From positions 131,823 through 195,822 of the forward strand of contig DBMI01000115.1 in the NCBI GenBank assembly GCA_002298165.1: DNA of 64,000 nt, read 5' to 3'. The stretch's first letter is position 1. Every line of letters begins with the position of its first letter. This document shows, one piece after another, positions 54,781 through 63,525 of the stretch. The notes beneath the pieces are model-generated. The model saw only the letters and a program-made list of their open reading frames with translations, did not search any database and had not been told where the DNA came from. The DNA comes from Desulfarculales bacterium UBA702. Lineage in GTDB: Bacteria > Desulfobacterota > Syntrophobacteria > Syntrophobacterales > Syntrophobacteraceae. The position numbers were made by a program, and so were the translations under genes.

Positions 54781-55796
54781 ACGCTTTCGGCTCCTATATG
54801 TCGGGCCACCGTGCTTGAAGGGTTCGGCACTGGAATGCCCTCTATCTGCTCGCGGGTGCAGAAATGAATTTCTCTTTGAAAAAAGCTTGCGGCATAAAGC
54901 AAGCCAGGCTCATCACTCTTTAACTCAATGCTTGCAAAATTTCTTATGGAATCCGGCGAGAGCTTATTTTCCCTTAAGACCTGTCTAATAAGGTTCACGA
55001 TTTCAGCTTCGCTCGTTCCACGGTTACAGCCGACGCCAATCACCAGGGACTTGGGTCGAAGCTTCAGGCATCGCAGCCCGGCAGGTCCAAGCCTGTCTGA
55101 TACCCAGATACCGAGTCCGGACCGCATTCGCTCCTTGTAAGCATTTATCTGATTTGAAAATTTATCCGGGCCACCTTCACCTTCCGCAAGCACCTCTAGT
55201 CCATGCCCGTCTGGAAGGTGTTTTACGAAAAGCCTTTCGGGATCGAAAACCCATATTTTTTCTTCGTCCAGCACTGCCGCGGCAATCCTTGCGAGCATCC
55301 GCGGATTTTCAATCCTCAGGCCTGCCTTTTGAGCGGCAAGATCTATTGCAAACTTGTCCTGGAGGTCGGAGGCAGTTGTAATGACAGCCTTGCCGCCTGT
55401 AATCGACGCCACACTGCGCGCCAGATCGTTTGCGCCGCCCAAGTGACCCGAGAGGAGGCTTATGGCATACTTTCCCTCTTCATCAACAACGACTATTGCG
55501 GGGTCCACCATCTTGTTTTTGATGAAGGGGGCAAGTGTGCGGACAACTATACCGCATCCCATTATGCAGATAATCGATCCGTACTCCCGCCAGGCATCCG
55601 AGAAGGACTCGGCCATTTTCCGCATCGGGATCATTCCCGGGAGGGCATAGCGGGAGTTGCAAAAACAGGAGCTTCCCGGCATAAGGCTACTAATGCGCGC
55701 CGCCAGTTCGGTCCCCCTCCGGGTCAGTGCAAGTATTGCGACGGCGTTATTCCGGTTTTTTGGCGTCTCTGAACTGATGGCTGAAGGACTCATCAT
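54675..55796 (-). CDS. cbiG: Cobalt-precorrin 5A hydrolase CbiG
   Basis: A 373-residue CbiG, which opens the delta-lactone of cobalt-precorrin-5A and releases acetaldehyde in the anaerobic cobalamin pathway. The N-terminal domain has AILALTRRGTELAARIS, IICIMGCGIVVRTLAPFI and the conserved KYAISLLSGHLGGANDLARSV. A middle region follows, and the C-terminal domain starts SLVIGVGCNRGTSEAEIVNLI. The start overlaps cbiF by 50 bp and the end overlaps cbiH by 106 bp, a tightly packed operon. CbiG is specific to the cobalt-early (anaerobic) route, which agrees with an anaerobe. Confidence 0.93.
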   Translation of the reverse strand: MMSPSAISSETPKNRNNAVAILALTRRGTELAARISSLMPGSSCFCNSRYALPGMIPMRKMAESFSDAWREYGSIICIMGCGIVVRTLAPFIKNKMVDPAIVVVDEEGKYAISLLSGHLGGANDLARSVASITGGKAVITTASDLQDKFAIDLAAQKAGLRIENPRMLARIAAAVLDEEKIWVFDPERLFVKHLPDGHGLEVLAEGEGGPDKFSNQINAYKERMRSGLGIWVSDRLGPAGLRCLKLRPKSLVIGVGCNRGTSEAEIVNLIRQVLRENKLSPDSIRNFASIELKSDEPGLLYAASFFQREIHFCTREQIEGIPVPNPSSTVARHIGAESVCEASALWSAGTLVLLAPKRKSINCTAAIARVSST

Positions 55797-56532
55797 ATAG
55801 CTTCGATCTCTTGCCTTTTTTGCCGAGCAGGCCTTTCAGCCTGAAAACCTCTCCGACCATTATGATTGCCTGGCGCTTGATTCCAGCCGCGTGCACCTTT
55901 TCCGCAATATTTTCGAGTTTGCCATAGACCAGCAGCTGGTCGGGCCAGCCCACCCTGTAGGCCACAATGGCGGGGGTATCCTGCGGATAGTACTCTTCGA
56001 GATCCAGTACCACTTTTTCTATCTGCTGAATGCTGAGGTAAATGACCATGGTTGCCCGATGAGAGGCAAGCATGGAAAGCTTCTCCTTACCTGGAACAGC
56101 AGTCCTGCCGCCAAGGCGAGTCAAAATAACAGTCTGGGAAATATCAGGCAAGGTGAGTTCCTGATTGATTGCGGCTGCGGCAGCGAAAGCGGCCGACACT
56201 CCCGGCACGACCTCGTGGGGGATCTTGTCGGCATCGAGCAGCTCAATTTGCTCACCTATCGCTCCGTAGAGGCTCGGATCTCCCGTATGAAGCCGCACGA
56301 CACGCTCTCCCGCGGAATAGCCTTCTTTTAATAGCGTATGCGTCTCTGAAAGCGTAAGGGATGCGCTGTCATGAGCCTTCACCCCCTTTTTACAATACCG
56401 AAGGAGCTGTTCTGGAACCAACGAGCCGGTATAGACAACCCGGTCAGCCTCCTGGAGATAGCGCATTCCTCTGACGGTTATGAGTTCGGGATCACCCGGA
56501 CCCGCCCCTATGAATCGGATAGGGTGTTTCAT
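55747..56532 (-). CDS. cbiF: Cobalt-precorrin-4 C11-methyltransferase
   Basis: A 261-residue SAM-dependent methyltransferase (CbiF/CobM). Starts IRFIGAGPGDPELITVRGMR, the family's glycine-rich loop, then YLQEADRVVYTGSLVPEQLL, VVRLHTGDPSLYGAIGEQI, VVPGVSAAFAAAAAINQEL and the RLGGRTAVPGKEKL loop. AIVAYRVGWPDQ follows. These are textbook CbiF motifs. First gene of the minus-strand cobalamin cluster, adjacent to and divergent from hdrA, whose pathway needs a corrinoid methyl carrier. I found no cobalamin riboswitch upstream. Confidence 0.94.
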   Translation of the reverse strand: MKHPIRFIGAGPGDPELITVRGMRYLQEADRVVYTGSLVPEQLLRYCKKGVKAHDSASLTLSETHTLLKEGYSAGERVVRLHTGDPSLYGAIGEQIELLDADKIPHEVVPGVSAAFAAAAAINQELTLPDISQTVILTRLGGRTAVPGKEKLSMLASHRATMVIYLSIQQIEKVVLDLEEYYPQDTPAIVAYRVGWPDQLLVYGKLENIAEKVHAAGIKRQAIIMVGEVFRLKGLLGKKGKRSKLYDESFSHQFRDAKKPE

Positions 56533-57043
56533 CTTAGTCTCACTTTCAGGTTACGCATTACACGGAACGAGCCTGGTTTCGTGTTACTTACACATTGTTG
56601 GATTGCAGATAGTATTTCATAATCTGAAAATATTATCCAGAAAACAAGCTTCTTCAATTCGCTCCAAAAGGTTGGAGAGCTTTTCAGGCTCGCCGAACCA
56701 GGCATTTAGAAACACAGGTCAGGGTACTTACGCAATGCGGCGGCCCTACCGCACAACCCGTCCCTGCTCTGCGACACCAGCCGGCATCTCAACTTTCCAT
56801 TCAAATGGCGGCTGGATTCATTTTCTTCTTTTTTATTCATGCATTTTGCTCTATCATTACTGCGCCAAAAAGCGAATACCTCGAAATCCTTCTGAATTTG
56901 CTTTCTCCACTTCTGAGTTCCAGCTCCACTTGTTCCAATAGGTCTTTGCCAGTCATGTTTCAGCTTGAAGATGGTGTGGCTTGCCTTGAGTCTAAAATCG
57001 TTGTTTACGGGCAAATCCTCAAACAACTCAGAGGTGTATATTG
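56533..57043. other. Divergent intergenic region between cbiF and hdrA
   Basis: About 510 bp that must carry the promoters of the cobalamin and Hdr-Met operons. I searched both strands by eye for the cobalamin riboswitch B12 box (GCCACTG or its complement) and found none. A possible broken small gene is described separately at 56617-56840. The last bases before hdrA provide CAGAGG as ribosome-binding site. Confidence 0.5.
56617..56840 (-). pseudogene. Possible frameshifted small gene upstream of cbiF
   Basis: From an ATG at 56840 the minus strand reads a short frame ending ...RAAALRKYPDL and then a stop at 56706. In the next frame, without interruption, it continues PVFLNAWFGEPEKLSNLLER and IEEACFLDNIFRL to a stop at 56617. 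The second part is protein-like (amphipathic helix pattern), and a single indel near 56715 would join them. Family not recognised. It could equally be chance. Confidence 0.25.
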
Positions 57044-60000
57044 ATGGATACCAAAAAAGATGGACCCTTGGGTTCCGTGATGGTGGTGGGCGGAGGCATT
57101 GCCGGCATTCAGGCCGCCCTGGACCTGGCCAATACGGGATATTACGTCTACATGGTCGAGAAATCTCCGGCCATAGGCGGCGTAATGTCCCAGTTGGACA
57201 AGACCTTTCCCACAAACGACTGCGCCATGTGCATCATCTCCCCCAAGCTGGTCGAACTGGGCAGACATCTTAATGTCAAGCTGCTTACGGTTTCCGAAGT
57301 CGAAGGTATTGAGGGCCAGGCGGGCCGGTTCACAGTCACGGTCAAGCAGCGTGCGCGCTACGTTGACATGGAAAAGTGCATTGCGTGCGGCCTCTGCGCT
57401 GAAAAATGCCCCAAGAAGGTGGACAACGAATACAACCAGGGAATGAGCCAGAGAAAGGCCATCTACGTCAAGTACCCTCAGGCAGTCCCGCTCAAGTATT
57501 CCATTGACGAGGCAAACTGCATTTATCTCGAAAAGGGGAAATGCAGGGCCTGCGAGAAGCTCTGCCCGGCTGGAGCGGTGGATTTCAGCCAGAAAGACAG
57601 GACCCACAATATCGAGGTCGGCGCCGTCATCCTTTCCCCGGGGTTTCAGACCTGCGATGCCAAGTCACTGGTCGAACTTTACGGCCATAATCCCAACGTA
57701 GTCACCAGCCTGGAGTTCGAACGCCTGCTTAGCGCGACCGGTCCCACTCAGGGTCACCTGGTCCGCCCGTCGGACCACAAGGAGCCCAAAAAGATAGCCT
57801 GGCTGCAATGCGTTGGATCCCGCGACCAACATAGAAAAGGTGCTCACAGCTATTGCTCAGGCGTTTGCTGTATGTACGCAATAAAGGAGGCCATGGTCGC
57901 CAAGGAGCATTGCCAGGACCCACTTGATACGGCCGTTTTCTATATGGACATGCGCACCTACGGCAAGGATTTCGAAAAATACTACAACCGAGCCCGTGAT
58001 GAGCAAGGCGTACGCTTCATCCGCTCTCGTGTATACAATGTCGAAGCAGTCTCCGGAAGCGATGACCTGCTCATTCAATATGCCTCCGAGGCCGGCGAAC
58101 AGGCCGAAAATCATCCCGAAATAATCGTTCATCAGGAACAATTCGACATGGTGGTACTCTCAGTCGGGGTCGAAACTCAACCTGAGACAGTCGAGCTTGC
58201 GAAAAAGCTCGGGGTTAAACTCACCGAGCACAATTTCGCCGAAACCGGCCCATTTACACCCGTAAGCACTTCCAGGCCCGGCATATACGTATGCGGTCTT
58301 TTCCAGGGGCCAAAAGACATCCCCTTCTCGGTAATGGAAGCAAGCGCCGCGGCATGCGCCGCGGAGATCGATCTGGCCCCCGCCCGCGGTACCCAGGTAA
58401 AGACCCGCTCGGTTCCACCCGAACAGGAAATCTCCGATCAGGAACCTAGAATAGGCGTCTTTGTCTGCAACTGCGGCATCAATATCGCCTCCGTAGTAGA
58501 TGTCAAAGCTGTGATGGCCTACGCCGCGACTCTTCCAAACGTCGTCTATTCTCAGGAATACCTTTTCACTTGCTCGCAGGACACCCAGGAGAAGGTGAAG
58601 CAGACCATACTTGAGCACAAGCTGAACCGGGTCGTCGTTGCGGCCTGTTCGCCCCGCACACACGAGCCGCTTTTCCAGGAAACGATGAAAGATTGCGGCC
58701 TGAACAAATACCTCTTCGAAATGGCAAACATCCGTGACCAGGATTCCTGGGTCCACCAGAAAGAACCTGGTCCGGCAACCGATAAAGCGAAGGACCTGGT
58801 CAGAATGGCCGTTGCCAGGGCCGGTCTGCTAAAGCCTCTTACTGAAAAGCCCCTCGTGATCAACCAGCGCGCGCTGGTCGTGGGAGGGGGCGTAGCCGGG
58901 ATGAACGCCGCCCTGGGTCTTGCCCGGCAAGGATTTGAAGCCGTAATCGTCGAAAGGGAGCCTCGGCTTGGCGGAATGTCCAGACACGTATCTCAGACAT
59001 TAGAAGGCCTCGATGTCCAGGAGTACGTGGATAAACTCACTCAGGAAGTTAAAGATGCGGGAATCGAGGTCCTGGTCGGATCTCGCCTCGCAGGGCTTTC
59101 GGGCTATAAGGGTAACTTCCTTTCCACGGTGGATACCGGCAACGGCACCCACAAAGAAATTACCCATGGCGCCGTAGTCGTCGCAACCGGCGCGCGCGAG
59201 TATAAGCCCAGGGAATTCGGCTACGGCGAATCAGACCGCGTATTGACCCAGCTCGATTTGGACAGACTCATCATGGAACATCCGGAAAGGGTTTCCAAAT
59301 GGCAGCGGGTTATAATGATTCAGTGCGTGGGGTCACGGAACAAAGACAATCCGAACTGCAGCAAGATTTGCTGCCAGGGAGCGGTAAAGCACGCCCTTCG
59401 GCTAAAGAAAATGAATCCCGAGATTGACGTGATCGTCCTTTTTCGCGACATGCGAATGTACGGCGTGCTCGAAGACCACTATACGCTGGCCCGAAAAGAA
59501 GGGGTCCTCTTTGTTCGCTATGACGAAAAAGACCAGCCGGAAGTAACGCTCGGCGGCTCTGGAATAGAGATTGCCTTCAATGACCTCGTACTTGGACGCA
59601 GGGTGTCACTTGGCGCTGATGCCATAGTGCTCGGTGCTGCAACGCTTGCCGAGGATAACGAGCAACTTGCGACCATGCTCAAGGTCCCGCGCAACGCGGA
59701 GGGATTCTTTATCGAAGCACACGCAAAGCTGCGCCCGGTGGATTTTGCTTCCGAAGGAATCTACCTGTGCGGAACGGCTCACGGACCGAAGCCGATAAGC
59801 GAGAGCGTGGCACAGGCGATGGCCGCTGCCGCCAGAGCGGCAGCTTTCCTGTCTAACAAGGAAATGACTGTCGGCGGTGTTGTTGCACAGGTCGAACCTT
59901 CGCTTTGCGCCGCTTGCCTTGTTTGCGTTCGAAATTGCCCCTATGGGGTGCCGAGAATAGATCCCGAAAAGGGAGTGTCCGAAATCAACGAAGCCCTCTG

Positions 60001-60115
60001 CCAGGGCTGCGGGACGTGCGTGTCCGAATGTCCCGCCAAGGCGATCCGCCTGGGCCATTACCAGGACGATCAGATCATGATCAAAGTGGATGCCCTTCTG
60101 GAAGGAGTTGTGTAA
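57044..60115 (+). CDS. hdrA: HdrA-like flavoprotein with duplicated FAD module
   Basis: A 1023-residue HdrA, about 1.5 times the usual length. HdrA is the FAD/iron-sulfur subunit that bifurcates or confurcates electrons in heterodisulfide-reductase-type complexes. Module 1 (about residues 10-440) has VVGGGIAGIQAALDLAN, the Cys pair NDCAMCIISPKLVELGRH and two cluster motifs (CIACGLCAEKCPKK, CRACEKLCPAG). Module 2 begins GVFVCNCGINIASVVDV with VAACSPRTHEPLF, then a second FAD motif VVGGGVAGMNAALGLAR. Two C-terminal ferredoxin motifs are CAACLVCVRNCPYG and CQGCGTCVSECPAKA. No hdrB or hdrC is linked. The stop abuts the mvhD start. TTG at 57041 precedes the chosen ATG 57044. Confidence 0.93.
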   Translation: MDTKKDGPLGSVMVVGGGIAGIQAALDLANTGYYVYMVEKSPAIGGVMSQLDKTFPTNDCAMCIISPKLVELGRHLNVKLLTVSEVEGIEGQAGRFTVTVKQRARYVDMEKCIACGLCAEKCPKKVDNEYNQGMSQRKAIYVKYPQAVPLKYSIDEANCIYLEKGKCRACEKLCPAGAVDFSQKDRTHNIEVGAVILSPGFQTCDAKSLVELYGHNPNVVTSLEFERLLSATGPTQGHLVRPSDHKEPKKIAWLQCVGSRDQHRKGAHSYCSGVCCMYAIKEAMVAKEHCQDPLDTAVFYMDMRTYGKDFEKYYNRARDEQGVRFIRSRVYNVEAVSGSDDLLIQYASEAGEQAENHPEIIVHQEQFDMVVLSVGVETQPETVELAKKLGVKLTEHNFAETGPFTPVSTSRPGIYVCGLFQGPKDIPFSVMEASAAACAAEIDLAPARGTQVKTRSVPPEQEISDQEPRIGVFVCNCGINIASVVDVKAVMAYAATLPNVVYSQEYLFTCSQDTQEKVKQTILEHKLNRVVVAACSPRTHEPLFQETMKDCGLNKYLFEMANIRDQDSWVHQKEPGPATDKAKDLVRMAVARAGLLKPLTEKPLVINQRALVVGGGVAGMNAALGLARQGFEAVIVEREPRLGGMSRHVSQTLEGLDVQEYVDKLTQEVKDAGIEVLVGSRLAGLSGYKGNFLSTVDTGNGTHKEITHGAVVVATGAREYKPREFGYGESDRVLTQLDLDRLIMEHPERVSKWQRVIMIQCVGSRNKDNPNCSKICCQGAVKHALRLKKMNPEIDVIVLFRDMRMYGVLEDHYTLARKEGVLFVRYDEKDQPEVTLGGSGIEIAFNDLVLGRRVSLGADAIVLGAATLAEDNEQLATMLKVPRNAEGFFIEAHAKLRPVDFASEGIYLCGTAHGPKPISESVAQAMAAAARAAAFLSNKEMTVGGVVAQVEPSLCAACLVCVRNCPYGVPRIDPEKGVSEINEALCQGCGTCVSECPAKAIRLGHYQDDQIMIKVDALLEGVV

Positions 60116-60553
60116 ATGGAGAACTTTGAACCGGTAATCGTTGCATTCTGCTGCACTTACTGAGCTTACTCGGCTGCGGACCTGGCAGGTTCGATGCGAC
60201 TGAGTTATCCGAGCAATATTCGGATCGTGAAAATGCCGTGCACCGGCAGGGTGGCAATCATCCACCTTATGAAAGCGCTTGAGAAGGGGGCGGACGGTGT
60301 CTTCGTGGCCGGATGCCTCGAAGGCGACTGCCATTATCAGGCCGGCAACCTGAGGGCGAGAAAGCGTGTCGCCTACGTCCAGGAATTGCTGAAAAGTATC
60401 GGCATGGAGCCCGAGCGGGTTGCCATGTACAACCTGTCGGCCGGCCAAGGTCCGCGGTTTGCTGAAATCTGCCGCGAAATGACCGAAAGAGTCCGGCAAC
60501 TCGGCCCCAACCCCACCAGGAAAAATGGGGAAAGAAAGGAGAAAGCGGCATGA
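60116..60553 (+). CDS. mvhD: MvhD/VhuD-type iron-sulfur subunit, selenocysteine-containing
   Basis: MvhD is the small [2Fe-2S] protein that passes electrons to HdrA. Ordinary reading would start at an internal Met (60194) and lose the conserved N-terminus. Reading the TGA at 60161-60163 as selenocysteine links an ATG directly after the hdrA stop (60116) to the rest: MENFEPVIVAFCCTY, U16, AYSAADLAGSMRLSYP. This matches the family motif FCCxxCxYxGADLAG with Sec in place of the second-pair Cys. Further Cys are in MPCTGR and GCLEGDCHYQAGN. Full length is 145 residues, normal for the family. A SECIS-like hairpin follows the TGA. metV overlaps its stop (ATGA). Selenocysteine VhuD is known in methanogens, so the substitution has precedent. 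Confidence 0.93.
60170..60194 (+). promoter_or_regulatory. SECIS-like hairpin of mvhD
   Basis: Six bases after the in-frame TGA, TCG (60170-60172) pairs with CGA (60192-60194). After a small internal loop, CTGC (60174-60177) pairs with GCAG (60185-60188), leaving the loop GGACCTG. The short two-part stem with GG at the apical loop fits the loose bacterial SECIS pattern. Confidence 0.6.
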
Positions 60554-61218
60554 TAATGGCCAAGCCCAAACCAATTCAGGAAATAATAAATGTAATAAAG
60601 GGCTTCGACAAAGTTCTTCTGGCGGGCTGCAATGGATGCGTAGCAGTATGCGAAGCAGGCGGCCTCAAGGAAGTGGAAATACTCGCATCGGCTCTTCGCA
60701 TGTATTTCGCCAACCAGAACCAAACAATTCAAATAGACGAAGTGAGTCTCACCCGACAGTGCGACAAGGAATACCTTGCGGAAATAAAGGAAATGGTCCC
60801 CAATTACGGGGCGATCCTGTCGATAGCCTGCGGCGCGGGCGTGCAGTTCATGGCCGAGATGTACTCAGAAAAACCTGTCTTCCCCGGAGTCAACACAAAT
60901 TTCATTGGCGTTACTCTGGAAAAGGGCGTCTGGAGCGAGCGCTGCGCGGCCTGCGGCGAATGCATTCTGGCAAGCACTGGCGGCATCTGTCCGGTTGCAA
61001 GGTGCTCGAAAAGGATGCTAAACGGCCCGTGCGGAGGATCTTCGAACGGAAAGTGCGAAGTGAGCAAGGAAACCGATTGCGGGTGGCATCTGATCTACGA
61101 ACGCCTTAAAACCCTTGGCCAGCTCCAGCGCTTCTCAGTTCCGAATGACCCGAAAGATTGGACCACGAGCCGGGATGGAGGACCTCGCAAGATCATAAAG
61201 GAGGTGTCGCAAGCATGA
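60550..61218 (+). CDS. metV: MetV-type partner of methylenetetrahydrofolate reductase
   Basis: A 222-residue zinc/iron-sulfur protein of the MetV family, the obligate partner of MetF in many acetogens and sulfate reducers. The N-terminal part has VLLAGCNGCVAVCEAGGLKE, and the middle SIACGAGVQFMAEM. The diagnostic Cys-rich C-terminal segment is ERCAACGECILASTGGICPV, then ARCSKRMLNGPCGGSSNGKC. It is thought to take electrons from a partner (here HdrA-MvhD) and support methylene-H4F reduction. Both ends overlap their neighbours by 4 bp (ATGA), a clear sign of coupling. Confidence 0.9.
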   Translation: MIMAKPKPIQEIINVIKGFDKVLLAGCNGCVAVCEAGGLKEVEILASALRMYFANQNQTIQIDEVSLTRQCDKEYLAEIKEMVPNYGAILSIACGAGVQFMAEMYSEKPVFPGVNTNFIGVTLEKGVWSERCAACGECILASTGGICPVARCSKRMLNGPCGGSSNGKCEVSKETDCGWHLIYERLKTLGQLQRFSVPNDPKDWTTSRDGGPRKIIKEVSQA

Positions 61219-62147
61219 ACACGTTAACGCCCAGCAACCTGGAAAAAGTCCTCGCGGCGGGTCACTTCGCCGTAACATCGGAATGCGGCCCCCCTCGAAG
61301 CCCCGATATGGCCATAGTGGATGAAAAAGTGAAAGAGGTTGGCCCATACGTTGACGCAATCAACGTGACCGACAACCAGACCGCCGTGGTGCGCGTCTCA
61401 AGCCTTGCCTCATGCATCAGGATAAAACAACTCGGGTACGACCCGATCCTTCAGATGACGACCCGCGACCGGAACCGCATCGGCCTGCAAAGCGACCTGC
61501 TTGGTGCCGGAGCCTGGGAGATCAATAACGTGCTCTGCCTCACGGGCGATCATCAAAGTTTCGGCGATCATCCCAACGCCGCAAACGTATTTGACCTTGA
61601 CTCCACACAGCTTATCGGAGTCGTCAAAAAGATGCGCGACGACCAAAAGCTGATAAACGGATTCGAGATGACAAAATCTTTGCGCATGTTCATCGGGGCC
61701 GCCGAAAACCCGTTTGCCGATCCCTTCGAGATTCGCGTGATGCGCACCGCCAAAAAGGTGGCCGCCGGCTGCCAGTTCATCCAGACACAATGCATCTACA
61801 ACATGGATAAATTCAAGCTCTGGATGAAGGGCCTTGTCGATGCAGGTATACACGAAAAATGCGCCATTCTTGCCGGCATCACCCCGATGAAATCGATAGG
61901 TATGGCGCGGTATATGAAAGCCAAGGTCCCCGGAATGGACGTCCCGGAAGATATAATAAAAAGGCTCCAGGGCGTCCCCAAGGAGAAGGTGGCCGACGAA
62001 GGAATAAAAATGGCTATCGAGCAGATCGAGGAACTAAAACAAGTCCCTGGGATACGCGGTTTCCACATTATGGCTATCGAGTGGGAAGAAAAAGTGCAGG
62101 AAATTGTTAAAGGCGCCGGGTTGTATCCAAGGCCGAAAATGGATTAG
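61215..62147 (+). CDS. metF: Methylenetetrahydrofolate reductase
   Basis: A 310-residue flavin TIM-barrel enzyme reducing methylene-H4F to methyl-H4F (or the reverse) in the methyl branch of the Wood-Ljungdahl pathway. The start at ATG 61215 overlaps the metV stop and has GGAGGTG upstream; the frame is open earlier but unused. Motifs: FAVTSECGPPRSPD (catalytic Glu), DAINVTDNQTAVVRVSSLA, PILQMTTRDRNRIGLQSDLL, NNVLCLTGDH (with the flavin-site Asp) and CQFIQTQCIYNMDKF. It closes the hdrA-mvhD-metV-metF operon, and a terminator follows 40 bp later. No pyridine-nucleotide domain is present, consistent with electron input through MetV. Confidence 0.94.
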   Translation: MNTLTPSNLEKVLAAGHFAVTSECGPPRSPDMAIVDEKVKEVGPYVDAINVTDNQTAVVRVSSLASCIRIKQLGYDPILQMTTRDRNRIGLQSDLLGAGAWEINNVLCLTGDHQSFGDHPNAANVFDLDSTQLIGVVKKMRDDQKLINGFEMTKSLRMFIGAAENPFADPFEIRVMRTAKKVAAGCQFIQTQCIYNMDKFKLWMKGLVDAGIHEKCAILAGITPMKSIGMARYMKAKVPGMDVPEDIIKRLQGVPKEKVADEGIKMAIEQIEELKQVPGIRGFHIMAIEWEEKVQEIVKGAGLYPRPKMD

Positions 62148-62187
62148 CCTAAAAATCGAGCATATTTCCTCTGCATAAACAAATATT

Positions 62188-62223
62188 GCCCCTCAGCGCA
62201 ATGCTCCTGAGGGGCTTTTTATT
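62188..62223 (+). terminator. Rho-independent terminator after metF
   Basis: GCCCCTCAG (62188-62196) pairs with CTGAGGGGC (62207-62215), followed by TTTTTATT. A strong, simple terminator for the hdrA-mvhD-metV-metF operon. Confidence 0.9.
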
Positions 62224-62433
62224 CTCTGATGATGTTAATTAAGAAATTAGCCAGCCTGAAAGTCGGTCTATTCGCCCTGGATGAGGAGTTCCCTTTTTCC
62301 TCATCTTCCTGTCCGATCTGGGGAACTCAAAGAAAACCAGGCGCAGTATGCGCCTGGGAGGTATATTGTCTGGGCCCAAAGAGGGTAATTAAAGAAGCGT
62401 TACCATGACAAAGGCTTACACTCTTTTTGCTCG

Positions 62434-63525
62434 TCAAAAGGGTGGAAAAGGCCGCAGGTAACCAAAAAGCCCGTTGGCTTCATGGTTGATTCCAGCCGTA
62501 AAATACAAAACCGGTCTCGAAAGGACACCAGCAGCGTTGGCCTGTGCCGCAATGCTCCCGAAATCCAGCCCCCAGAGCCCGTCTATTACGATCTCAGTTC
62601 CTTTCAAATCTGTTAGCTGGCCCAGGAAATTGCCATCTACGTCAAATGCATTGATGTGCCCGTCACCGAAATTGCCTACCAATATGGCATTACTGAATGT
62701 GCCGAACCGGTCCGGTGAAGAAGCAAGTCCCCACGGTGAGTTGAGGGTGGCTTGAGAGGCAAACCTTTTGACGAAAGTTCCACTCGTATCGAAAACATCG
62801 ACAAAACCGTTTCCCGCACCGGCAACATCATCATGCTTATTTACATCCTGCATAGCATAGGTCACGTAGAGGCTTCCGCCAATGTTGCGGATGCCAAAAG
62901 GCGCAAAACCTGCAGGGACAGTGTCATCGGTAAATGATTTCACGAATGCGAAGTTTTCATCATAAATCTCCACCACACCATCGTGAAAGTTCGTTACGTA
63001 GATAAAATTACTTCCCCCGCTCTGCCCTACGGCGATTCCCTTGTAAACTGCGCCTGAGGCGGAATTATCGACAGCGACAACGGCATCAGCGGGAGCAACA
63101 GTCGAGTTCCAGCCGAGGATTGTGCCGTCTTCTGTAGCAAAAATAAAGCGGCTGGCCTCGGAAACACCATTAGCTGTAATAACAAAGCCCAACGTGTCAT
63201 TTAAGGCTAAACCCGTAGGTGCGCCTTGACCAACGCCCCCAGGGCCAGGAATTTTTACAATCAGGGGAAACGGTATTCCGTCGGGGTGGTAAACAGTGGA
63301 ATTACCTGTTCCATTATCCGAGACCCAAATCCTCCCGGTGGGAAGAACGGAAAGGCCCCAGGGGTTGACCAGATTAGGATCGGTGAACCGGGCTGCAACA
63401 GCACCATCTGAAACCAGATCCACCTCCCTGTAGCCTTGCGAGGGAACCGCAACCCTTGCGACAGCAACAAGACCCGTTGTCAGAATCAAGGCAAATGCCA
63501 TAAAAGCAATATAAGTTTTTTTCAT
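62434..63525 (-). CDS. Secreted TIGR03118 family protein
   Basis: A 363-residue exported protein. The ATG at 63525 with AGAAGGAG upstream is preferred to one at 63564; it gives a clear signal peptide (MKKTYIAFMAFALILTTGLV). The mature part reads as a beta-propeller-like repeat protein of the TIGR03118 group: DLVSDGAVAARFTDPNLVNP, PWGLSVLPTGRIWVSDNGTG, TGLALNDTLGFVI, GFVDVFDTSGTFVKRF, NAILVGNFGDGHINAFDVDG, ending in ALYFTAGINHE-like FTAGINHEANGLFGYL. The function of the family is not known. It is not linked to the metF operon and is transcribed towards its terminator. Confidence 0.85.
   Translation of the reverse strand: MKKTYIAFMAFALILTTGLVAVARVAVPSQGYREVDLVSDGAVAARFTDPNLVNPWGLSVLPTGRIWVSDNGTGNSTVYHPDGIPFPLIVKIPGPGGVGQGAPTGLALNDTLGFVITANGVSEASRFIFATEDGTILGWNSTVAPADAVVAVDNSASGAVYKGIAVGQSGGSNFIYVTNFHDGVVEIYDENFAFVKSFTDDTVPAGFAPFGIRNIGGSLYVTYAMQDVNKHDDVAGAGNGFVDVFDTSGTFVKRFASQATLNSPWGLASSPDRFGTFSNAILVGNFGDGHINAFDVDGNFLGQLTDLKGTEIVIDGLWGLDFGSIAAQANAAGVLSRPVLYFTAGINHEANGLFGYLRPFPPF

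Noticed and set aside
56533..57043. Cobalamin riboswitch upstream of cbiF
   Set aside because: No B12 box or typical conserved segments on the minus strand.
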